The notes under the pieces were generated by a model. That model saw only the letters and a list, made by a program, of their open reading frames with translations. It made no database searches and was not told the DNA's origin. Both the position numbers and the translations under genes were made by a program. Of a stretch of DNA of 8,487 nucleotides, positions 1 to 5,499 are shown one piece after another. Origin of the DNA: JAZKSG01 sp964384785 (GTDB lineage: Archaea; Thermoplasmatota; E2; DHVEG-1); the NCBI GenBank assembly GCA_964384785.1, contig CAYLLH010000067.1, positions 1 to 8,487 on the forward strand, written 5' to 3'. Position 1 is the first letter of the stretch; each line of letters opens with the position of its first letter.

Positions 1-759
1 ATAGTTTTTCAGGAACCCGCACTTGATACTGAATTAACAGGTGAGGAAAACCTTGAGTTCCATGCTAGAATGTATGGACTTAAACGTGAAAGAAGAAAAA
101 AACGAATAGATGAAGTCCTTAAACTTGTTGATCTAGAAGATAAACGCAAAGTCCTTGTAAAATATTATTCAGGCGGTATGAAAAGAAGATTGGAGATAGC
201 AAGAGGACTTATGCATTATCCAACCGTTCTTTTCCTTGATGAACCAACACTTGGTTTAGATGCACAAACCCGTCAAGCAATTTGGGATTACATAAAAAAA
301 ATGAATAAAAACGAAAAAACAACAATTTTTCTAACCACTCATTACATGGACGAAGCTGAAGCACTTTGTAACCGTGTAGCAATAATAGACCATGGCGAAA
401 TACTGGTAATGGATAAAATAAATAAACTTAAAACCAAAGTTGGAAACGATGTTATAACACTAACCTGTAATAACCTAGAAAAACTTCTTTCTAAACTTGA
501 GGAAAAAGACTGGGTGGAAAGCACAAAACAATTTGATTCAAGTTTAACATTAGGTGTTAAAAAAGGCGATGAAAAAATTCCTTTAATAATTGAAATAGCT
601 CAAGAACTCAATTTAAAAATTAAATCTATAAGTGTTAGAAAACCTACACTTGATGACGTATTTTTATATTATACTGGACGTAACATAAGAGATGAAAAAA
701 CAGGTCTTGATCCTAAACAAGCTTTACCTCCGCGTTTCAGAAAAATGAGGAGAAGATAG
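1..759 (+). CDS. DrrA-type ABC transporter ATP-binding protein (5' end missing)
   Basis: ATPase subunit of an ABC exporter, expected to hydrolyse ATP at the cytoplasmic face and drive the permease encoded next to it. The reading frame is open from base 1, well before the first internal ATG at 70, so the gene enters from the left and the Walker A region is outside the window. Visible parts in order: the Q-loop (FQEP, bases 7-18), the signature SGGM (169-180) followed by KRRLEIARG, Walker B LFLDEP (229-246) with the D-loop GLD just after, and the H-loop histidine (340-342) in TTHYMDEAE. The last ~90 residues match the C-terminal extension of daunorubicin-resistance type ATPases (DUF4162), ending in the family's KPTLDDVFL..YTGR motif. 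The substrate cannot be told; drug, lipid or polysaccharide export are all known in this family. The stop lies 2 bases before the permease ATG, so the pair is co-transcribed. Family assignment is firm. Confidence 0.95.
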   Translation: MVFQEPALDTELTGEENLEFHARMYGLKRERRKKRIDEVLKLVDLEDKRKVLVKYYSGGMKRRLEIARGLMHYPTVLFLDEPTLGLDAQTRQAIWDYIKKMNKNEKTTIFLTTHYMDEAEALCNRVAIIDHGEILVMDKINKLKTKVGNDVITLTCNNLEKLLSKLEEKDWVESTKQFDSSLTLGVKKGDEKIPLIIEIAQELNLKIKSISVRKPTLDDVFLYYTGRNIRDEKTGLDPKQALPPRFRKMRRR

Positions 760-761
760 AA

Positions 762-1526
762 ATGAATCGAACTGCTGAACTGCAAGCGATATATGTTATG
801 TGGCTTCGTCAAATCAAAAGATTCCTGCGATCAAAAAGTAGACTTATAACATCAGTTGTTCAGCCATTATTTTTTCTATTTATACTCGGTAGCGGTTTCA
901 GAGTCGCAACATTTGAAGGAGTCCAAGGAGATTACATATTTTATCTTGCACCAGGAATTATCGCTATGAGTATAATGTTTTCATCAATGTTTGCAGGAAT
1001 CAGTGTTCTTTGGGATAAACAATTTGGTTTTTTACAAGAAGTCCTTGTTGCACCAGTAAGCAGATTCTCAATAATTATAGGAAGAACACTTGGTGGAGCA
1101 ACAACAGCATTATTTCAAGGATCTATAATATTAATAATTGTTTTAGTAATGGGTATACCAATTTCAAGTATACCAGGTTTTCTTTTAACAATAGTATTCA
1201 TGCTTCTTATCGCATTCTCAGCAGTAGGATTCGGTCTGATACTTGCATCAAAAATGCAGGATTTCCAAGGATTTCCTCTTATAATGAATCTTGTACTCAT
1301 GCCATTACTTTTTTTATCATCCGCTTTTTTCCCAGTATCATCACACAAAATACTTGAAACAGCAGCATACATAAACCCTATGTTCTACATGGTAGATGGA
1401 CTAAGAGGAAGCCTAACGGGAACAAACAATCTCCTACCAATATATATAGATCTGGGTGTTGTTTTTCTCTTCTGCATAGTAATGATGTTAATAGGAAGTT
1501 ATATGTTCAGTAAAAGCGAAGCATAA
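762..1526 (+). CDS. ABC-2 type (DrrB-like) transporter permease
   Basis: Membrane partner of the ATPase just upstream; together they should form an exporter of two ATPases and two permeases. The 254-residue length is normal for DrrB-like permeases. Six hydrophobic segments are visible, roughly residues 27-46, 57-79, 104-131, 136-162, 169-192 and 224-250. Between the second and third lies the cytoplasmic coupling stretch (LQEVLVAPVSR) typical of ABC-2 permeases, and before the last helix the family's FLSSAFFPVS...NPMFYMVDGLRG pattern. The ATG is preceded by a good Shine-Dalgarno sequence (GAGGAG, 747-752) inside the end of the ATPase gene, which suggests translational coupling. No clear plus-strand oligo-T terminator follows; the gene converges on a minus-strand gene 21 bases on. 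Substrate unknown. Confidence 0.93.
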   Translation: MNRTAELQAIYVMWLRQIKRFLRSKSRLITSVVQPLFFLFILGSGFRVATFEGVQGDYIFYLAPGIIAMSIMFSSMFAGISVLWDKQFGFLQEVLVAPVSRFSIIIGRTLGGATTALFQGSIILIIVLVMGIPISSIPGFLLTIVFMLLIAFSAVGFGLILASKMQDFQGFPLIMNLVLMPLLFLSSAFFPVSSHKILETAAYINPMFYMVDGLRGSLTGTNNLLPIYIDLGVVFLFCIVMMLIGSYMFSKSEA

Positions 1527-1530
1527 ATTT

Positions 1531-1547
1531 AAAAAAAAAATTAAAAA
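1531..1547 (-). terminator. oligo-T terminator of the acidic orphan gene
   Basis: Read on the minus strand, five T, two A and ten T follow directly after the stop codon at 1548-1550. Archaeal RNA polymerase commonly terminates at such tracts without a hairpin. It sits between two convergent genes and would serve the minus-strand one. Confidence 0.55.
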
Positions 1548-1883
1548 TTATGCCTCAAGAAGAGGCTCTTCTTCTTTAAAATCCCCAGATGGAGTGATTT
1601 CTTCCTCACGGAGATTCGCAAAATCTTTATCAGTTTCTAAATCCTGACTATAAAAATACTTTCCCTTATTCTTATTGTAGGAAAAATTATGTTTAATTAT
1701 CCTAAACTCTTCTTGATTCTCAGGGTTAGGAGATGTATCTTCATCATAAACATATTCTACTAAGTAATCGTCTTCTTTCCATACAGAAATCACTAAATGC
1801 CAAACACGATAAGGCATTCTACGTTCAGCTTCACTTTGCAATATTTTAATCTTCTGACTAATTTCTTTCAACGGAACTTTCAT
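1548..1883 (-). CDS. Small acidic protein of unknown function
   Basis: I do not recognise this family. The frame could start at a TTG at 1898, but an ATG at 1881-1883 is preceded by a strong Shine-Dalgarno sequence (GGAGAGG, 1890-1896, 6 bases away). I therefore call a 111-residue protein starting MKVPLKEI. It has no signal peptide and no membrane helix. The N-terminal ~25 residues are basic and helix-like (KEISQKIKILQSEAERRM). The middle is rich in Trp, Tyr and Val in alternation (VWHLVISVWKEDD, then YLVEYVYDED), which suggests a small beta-sheet. The last ~30 residues are strongly acidic, with EEE runs, and probably flexible. It appears to be its own unit, with an oligo-T tract after its stop and a 147-base spacer before it. 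That it is a real gene is supported by the ribosome site and codon-like composition; the function is open. Confidence 0.7.
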   Translation of the reverse strand: MKVPLKEISQKIKILQSEAERRMPYRVWHLVISVWKEDDYLVEYVYDEDTSPNPENQEEFRIIKHNFSYNKNKGKYFYSQDLETDKDFANLREEEITPSGDFKEEEPLLEA

Positions 1884-1889
1884 CCTAAT

Positions 1890-1896
1890 CCTCTCC
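1890..1896 (-). promoter_or_regulatory. Shine-Dalgarno site deciding the ATG start at 1883
   Basis: GGAGAGG on the minus strand, 6 bases from the ATG. It overlaps the first codons of the longer TTG-started reading, so it argues for the shorter protein. Confidence 0.6.
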
Positions 1897-1940
1897 AACC
1901 AAGATAAATCAATATATCTCTATGAAAGACTTCAACCACC

Positions 1941-1973
1941 AAAAAAAATTTGTTTTTTTTTTGATGATTCAAA
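1941..1973 (-). terminator. Probable terminator of the folD-DUF131 transcript
   Basis: On the minus strand a 5-bp hairpin (TTTGA/TCAAA, 4-base loop, 1960-1973) is followed by an A-rich stretch and then eight T (1941-1948). It lies about 60-90 bases past the DUF131 stop. An oligo-T tract is enough for archaeal termination; the hairpin may be incidental. Confidence 0.4.
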
Positions 1974-2030
1974 GTATGTATAGTATTTCACTTTCATAAA
2001 TCTTTACCAAGTTTAAATATGTTTTTATAT

Positions 2031-2423
2031 TTAGAAAAAACCAGAATAAAAAAACAAAAAATATAGAATCAACATAAAAACAAAACCAATTATCATCACC
2101 AAAAGAGCAGTTTTCCAACTACTTCCAAAAACGATAGGTATCGGACCAATAAATACAACTCCACCCCATTTAGATGAAGTTTTTTTTGGCTCATAATCAA
2201 TAGTTGAATAATCTGTTTCCAGTTTAGATGAGAAACTAAAAATGTAGAATAAAAATGCTATAAAAAAACATAAAACACCAGCTGAACCGTAAACACCTGA
2301 ACCCATTATAAAGGGAAATATAACAAAAAAACCACCAGAGACTTCTCCTTCTAAGAAACCAAGAATAAATAAACAGATACCCGTAATAAAAAATATTACA
2401 GATAAAAAACTATGTTTATTCAA
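2031..2423 (-). CDS. DUF131 (TIGR00304-type) membrane protein
   Basis: A 130-residue integral membrane protein with no known biochemical role. The C-terminal half carries the hallmark of the archaeal DUF131/TIGR00304 family, GGVVFIGPIPIVFGSS (about residues 87-102), followed by a membrane helix (about 103-127). The N-terminal half adds about three further hydrophobic segments (roughly 5-24, 29-44 and 47-65), so it is longer than the minimal family core. A soluble linker rich in Asp, Tyr and Lys (about 66-86) joins the halves. The only plausible start is TTG at 2421-2423: in this frame a stop lies a few codons upstream and no ATG intervenes. A GGGGTG element about 11 bases before it, inside the end of folD, may act as the ribosome site. 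It begins 8 bases after the folD stop, so the two are almost certainly co-transcribed and perhaps translationally coupled. Family call good; function unknown. Confidence 0.85.
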   Translation of the reverse strand: MNKHSFLSVIFFITGICLFILGFLEGEVSGGFFVIFPFIMGSGVYGSAGVLCFFIAFLFYIFSFSSKLETDYSTIDYEPKKTSSKWGGVVFIGPIPIVFGSSWKTALLVMIIGFVFMLILYFLFFYSGFF

Positions 2424-2431
2424 AACTTTTT

Positions 2432-3292
2432 TTACACCCCATTATAACAATTTTTAAAAGTTTTAACCATGTTAAGAAGTGAACAAGCTACTGTAACTGG
2501 GCCAACACCTCCTGGAACAGGAGTTATTCGATCAACAACTTTTGATACTTCATCGAAACAAACATCACCTGTAACACCCTCATCAGTTGGAATAATACCG
2601 ACATCTAAAACAAAACAATCGGAATTTACCATATCCTTTTTAATAAGATTTTTAACACCCGCCGCAGAAACCAAAACATCAGCATTTTTTGTAAAACTTT
2701 TTAAATTTTTAGTATAAACATGACATACGGACACTGTAGAATCTCTATTTAAAAAAAGACAAGACAACGGTTTACCCACTACTTCACTATGATTAACAAT
2801 TACCACATTTTTACCCTTCAATTTTATTTTTTCATGTTCTAAAATCTTAATAACCGCAAGTGGTGTACATGGAACCAAGTTTTCTTCTCCTAAAAGAGTC
2901 TTTCCTATATTAAAAGGATGTAAACCTTCTACATCTTTTTCAGGATCGATAGCATTAATAATTTTACTTGATGAAATATGATCAACAGGGATTGGAAGCT
3001 GTATCATTATACCATGAACATCGGAATTTTCATTTAAACTATAAACTGTATCTAATATTTCAGATTCTTTTACATCTTTTGAAAAAAACTTATGAAAGGA
3101 ACTAATACCCGCTTTTTCACATGCTTTATCACGCAAACGAAGATAAAGATCTGAGGAAGAATCTTTACCTATTTTTATAGTAGTAACAGAAGGATTCATA
3201 CCTGTTTTATCAGAGAGTTTATCAACCTCAAAAGCAACCTTGTCCTTAATATTCCTTGATATTTTTTTTCCATCAATAAGCTTTGCATTCAT
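2432..3292 (-). CDS. folD: FolD-like methylenetetrahydrofolate dehydrogenase/cyclohydrolase, altered active site
   Basis: FolD normally catalyses NAD(P)-dependent oxidation of 5,10-methylene-tetrahydrofolate to methenyl-tetrahydrofolate and its hydrolysis to 10-formyl-tetrahydrofolate, in the cytosol. This 286-residue protein has full family length and collinear landmarks: KLIDGK near the N-terminus, Y50, IQLPIP with Q98, the HP.N.G loop after residue 124, the Rossmann region VVIVNHSEVVGKP in place of the usual VGRS/AS..VG, and the C-terminal ITPVPGGVGPVTVA signature. Two key positions differ. The catalytic lysine of the YxxxK motif (K54 of E. coli) is arginine (R54, codon 3131-3133), and the aspartate of KDVDG (D121 of E. 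coli) is glutamate (E122). Lysine is known to be needed for cyclohydrolase activity in characterised homologues, so this copy may favour the dehydrogenase or have a shifted substrate. It starts at ATG, 50 bases after the methyltransferase stop, with a weak AGGT ribosome site. Family certain, activity uncertain. Confidence 0.93.
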   Translation of the reverse strand: MNAKLIDGKKISRNIKDKVAFEVDKLSDKTGMNPSVTTIKIGKDSSSDLYLRLRDKACEKAGISSFHKFFSKDVKESEILDTVYSLNENSDVHGIMIQLPIPVDHISSSKIINAIDPEKDVEGLHPFNIGKTLLGEENLVPCTPLAVIKILEHEKIKLKGKNVVIVNHSEVVGKPLSCLFLNRDSTVSVCHVYTKNLKSFTKNADVLVSAAGVKNLIKKDMVNSDCFVLDVGIIPTDEGVTGDVCFDEVSKVVDRITPVPGGVGPVTVACSLLNMVKTFKNCYNGV

Positions 3293-3342
3293 AAAAAATA
3301 CCTAACCCTAAAAAACTATTAAATAATTTCTTTTAAAAAAAC

Positions 3343-4146
3343 CTATGGTTTCACACCAATTGCATAAAACTGTGGAAAAAAATTTAGTTGAACTCCTTCA
3401 TCAAGAGATTTCAAATATTCAAACTCCCACGCATCTATTTCTTTTTGTGTTAAACCAGAGGCTTTAAGTGCAGTTACATAAAAATCACGTGCATGAAGAT
3501 AATACGCTTTATCTTCTTCGCAACTCCAGATACGATTATTACCTATCCCCACTCTGGTTTTTAACCCGGCTCGGACAAAAAGACAACGAAGCTTCCGGCC
3601 GATATGAGGATCGCCGCCTTTAGCACGTATTGCTTTACCTGCAAAAATAGGATCCACACGAGGATTCTCAGGATAATGAAGTTTACCTCCATAATCTGGT
3701 TCTAAAGATGCTAAAACATTTCCCCCTGATTTTGTAACACGAGCCATTTCTTTAACTATATCCTGAGGATTACTAGACCACATCAACATAAGATTACAAG
3801 TAACAACATCAAAAAAACCATCATCAAAAGGAAGATTTTCAGCTGATGCCACCTGCAAACTAACATTATCATATTGTTTTAAAACCTCCTGACCAACCTT
3901 TATCATATCTGGTGATTCATCAATACCATAAACATTACCACGTGTTAGATGAGCAAGATCACGTGTTACGATACACGAGCCGCAACCTACATCTAAAACC
4001 CGGTCTGCATCCTTCAAACCAACCTCGATATACAAAGGAATTCGTTCCTCAGCAGTTTCTATAGCCTGAAGCTCAAGCTTACGGAGTAAATCATCAAAGT
4101 TTTCATTTGTTTTCTTATGAAACTTAGTAGGCTTATTTTTAGTCAT
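3343..4146 (-). CDS. Class I SAM-dependent methyltransferase
   Basis: A 267-residue soluble methyltransferase of the UbiE/Methyltransf_11 type that transfers a methyl group from S-adenosylmethionine to an unknown acceptor. Motif I, VLDVGCGSC, is at residues 50-58; the acidic residue that binds the ribose is D76 (GIDES); AENLPF with DDGFFDVV (about 102-115) forms the motif II region; and VTKSGGNVLAS is the usual post-III strand. The C-terminal ~110 residues (HYPENPRVD onward, with Trp- and Tyr-rich helices) are not part of the core fold and probably make the substrate cap. It could act on a quinone, lipid or small metabolite; nothing next to it decides. The ATG follows GAGG at 4151-4154 and a TATA-like box near 4201. 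Seven T on the minus strand right after the stop may partly terminate before folD. Bases 3541-3600 are 53% G+C by count, well above the flanking genes. Confidence 0.9.
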   Translation of the reverse strand: MTKNKPTKFHKKTNENFDDLLRKLELQAIETAEERIPLYIEVGLKDADRVLDVGCGSCIVTRDLAHLTRGNVYGIDESPDMIKVGQEVLKQYDNVSLQVASAENLPFDDGFFDVVTCNLMLMWSSNPQDIVKEMARVTKSGGNVLASLEPDYGGKLHYPENPRVDPIFAGKAIRAKGGDPHIGRKLRCLFVRAGLKTRVGIGNNRIWSCEEDKAYYLHARDFYVTALKASGLTQKEIDAWEFEYLKSLDEGVQLNFFPQFYAIGVKP

Positions 4147-4195
4147 AAATCCTCAAATCTTACTTATGTATCAGATGCAATAAGCAAATTAAATG

Positions 4196-4206
4196 TTTTA
4201 TATAAA
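4196..4206 (-). promoter_or_regulatory. TATA-like box for the methyltransferase gene
   Basis: TTTATATAAAA on the minus strand, centred near 4201. With the usual ~26-base archaeal spacing, transcription would start near 4175, leaving a leader of about 30 bases that contains the GAGG ribosome site (4151-4154). Inferred from sequence and spacing only. Confidence 0.5.
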
Positions 4207-4221
4207 CAATTTCCCCCTACA

Positions 4222-4237
4222 AAAAAAATATTTTTTT
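4222..4237. repeat. 16-base perfect A/T palindrome in the divergent promoter region
   Basis: A7-T-A-T7 reads the same on both strands and lies between the two outward-facing TATA-like boxes. It could be a regulator site or a stiff DNA element, or simply follow from the high A+T content. Confidence 0.35.
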
Positions 4238-4251
4238 AACAAAAACTGTAT

Positions 4252-4262
4252 AATATATAAAA
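4252..4262 (+). promoter_or_regulatory. TATA-like box for the VWA gene
   Basis: AATATATAAAA centred near 4257. Archaeal spacing places the start of transcription near 4282, about 20 bases before the ATG, with GGAG at 4288-4291 as the ribosome site in the short leader. It is the clearest promoter candidate in the window. Confidence 0.55.
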
Positions 4263-4302
4263 ACGATACCTGAAGGAAGATATTATTGGAGAGAAGGATA
4301 TA

Positions 4303-5418
4303 ATGAAAAAATATCTATCAATTTTATTAGCATTAATGCTTGTAAACATAACACTTTTAGTTGTAAATCCAACTGAAGTAAAAGCCGATGATCAACAACA
4401 AACATCAAATGTAGATGTAGTAATCGTTATAGATAACTCTGGCTCAATGGATGCATACACTTATGATGAAAATTATAATCGTTCAAACAACACAAAATGG
4501 GAGGATGCTGTAATTGCGGCATCTGATTTTATAGATCAATTACATATAGGTGACCGATGCGCAATATTCTGTTTTGAAAGCAACACAGCCAATTATTCTT
4601 ATGACTATAACACAAGTAGTTACAATTATGAAAACGGATGGGGATCTGACAAGCCAAGGCAACTAAATGGATTTGTTTATACAAAAACCGCTGGAAAAAC
4701 CGATTTAAAAAATAATTTAAGCAGTTTGGAACCTTATTTTTCAACACCATTATTTGATACAATAGGTGCAGCAATGGATTATGTTGTAGGATATAAAAGA
4801 TCAAATTCAGTTGGAGCAATAGTTGCATTGACTGATGGAGAAGACAATATATGCAACCAATTTTATCCAAGCCATGATTACAAAGAAAAGAAAAATGTGA
4901 CACAACCATCCTCAGGTTACTATAGTGGATGGGGTCCAAATCCTTGGAGGTATGGATTACTGAATTGTTCAGAAGCAACATTCATAATTGGTTTAGGTAT
5001 TGAGGATAAGAGTGAATACCAAGAACAACTAGAAGAAATATCTGAATCATCAAGTGGACAGTATTATAATGTAACAGATAGCTCTGAACTTGGCTCTATT
5101 TATGATCAAATAGCTCAGAAAATAGACGAAAAAAGAGATGATGGAAGTAAAGAAGAATCATTTTTAGAACAGTGGCTTATTCCTTTAATTATTTTGATAA
5201 CTGTAAGTGCTGTAATCGTTGTTTTGTTAGCTGTTTTACTTAGAAAAAAGAAAACTCCCCCTTATGCTCAAAGACCTGTAGGTGGTTATCAACAACCTCA
5301 ACAACAGCAACAAGCTCCACCACCCGCTGCAGGCGTATGCCCAACTTGTGGTAAACCCACAAGATTCATCCAACAATACAACCGTTACTGGTGTGACAGC
5401 TGTCAACAATATAAATAA
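4303..5418 (+). CDS. Secreted membrane-anchored VWA protein with C-terminal zinc ribbon
   Basis: A 371-residue protein with three parts. Residues 1-28 form a signal peptide (MKKY, hydrophobic core, likely cut after VKA). Residues ~37-275 are a von Willebrand factor A domain with a complete metal-binding MIDAS set: D44-N-S46-G-S48, T148 in TPLFD, and D178 in LTDGED. Such domains bind protein ligands through a divalent metal. An inserted Asn/Tyr-rich stretch (about 97-112) enlarges the fold. A single membrane helix follows (about 292-313, then RKKK), so the VWA faces outward and the tail inward. The tail is a Gln/Pro-rich linker (about 320-343) and a zinc ribbon, CPTC-x14-CDSC (Cys 346, 349, 364, 367), ending four residues before the C-terminus. 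The ligand and the signalling role are unknown; adhesion or envelope sensing are inferences. It has its own promoter and terminator, so it appears monocistronic. Confidence 0.9.
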   Translation: MKKYLSILLALMLVNITLLVVNPTEVKADDQQQTSNVDVVIVIDNSGSMDAYTYDENYNRSNNTKWEDAVIAASDFIDQLHIGDRCAIFCFESNTANYSYDYNTSSYNYENGWGSDKPRQLNGFVYTKTAGKTDLKNNLSSLEPYFSTPLFDTIGAAMDYVVGYKRSNSVGAIVALTDGEDNICNQFYPSHDYKEKKNVTQPSSGYYSGWGPNPWRYGLLNCSEATFIIGLGIEDKSEYQEQLEEISESSSGQYYNVTDSSELGSIYDQIAQKIDEKRDDGSKEESFLEQWLIPLIILITVSAVIVVLLAVLLRKKKTPPYAQRPVGGYQQPQQQQQAPPPAAGVCPTCGKPTRFIQQYNRYWCDSCQQYK

Positions 5419-5446
5419 AAAAAAAATCTCTTTTTTATTTTTTTTT
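5419..5446 (+). terminator. A-tract/T-tract terminator after the VWA gene
   Basis: Directly after the stop a run of A (to 5426) and TCTC are followed by six T, A and nine T (5431-5446). The A and T runs could pair as a hairpin, and the T tract alone is a typical archaeal stop signal. It isolates the VWA gene from the HPS-RraA gene. Confidence 0.6.
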
Positions 5447-5471
5447 GTTATCCATAGGTTTTTTAAACAAT

Positions 5472-5481
5472 ACATATATTT
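5472..5481 (+). promoter_or_regulatory. TATA-like box giving a probably leaderless HPS-RraA transcript
   Basis: ACATATATTT is centred about 24 bases before the ATG at 5500, the distance normally found between an archaeal TATA box and the transcription start. No Shine-Dalgarno sequence is visible before the ATG (CAGCTGAAAAATAAA). Together these suggest that the mRNA starts at or next to the start codon. Confidence 0.5.
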
Positions 5482-5499
5482 TAGCAGCTGAAAAATAAA

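Larger units (their letters stand above)
1884..2030. other. 147-base AT-rich spacer with terminator and probable promoter
   Basis: Lies between two minus-strand genes. On the minus strand it holds the likely end of the DUF131 transcript (the T8 tract at 1941-1948) and, closer to the orphan gene, a TATA-like stretch around 1907-1914. Two inverted repeats are visible: an exact 8-base pair TATGAAAG (1921-1928) / CTTTCATA (1991-1998), and a short hairpin TTTGA-TGAT-TCAAA (1960-1973). No RNA gene or extra coding frame was recognised. Confidence 0.4.

Noticed and set aside
1884..1898. TTG start that would extend the acidic orphan protein by five residues
   Set aside because: The extension is the Shine-Dalgarno region of the ATG at 1883, so the shorter form is more likely.
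4529..4981. 150-codon minus-strand open frame inside the VWA gene
   Set aside because: Lies wholly within a well-supported gene on the opposite strand, and its product is rich in Leu, His, Cys and Asn with no domain-like pattern; a shadow frame.
5282..5491. 69-codon plus-strand frame overlapping the end of the VWA gene
   Set aside because: It is an out-of-frame reading of the Gln/Pro-rich linker and zinc ribbon and of the T-tract terminator.
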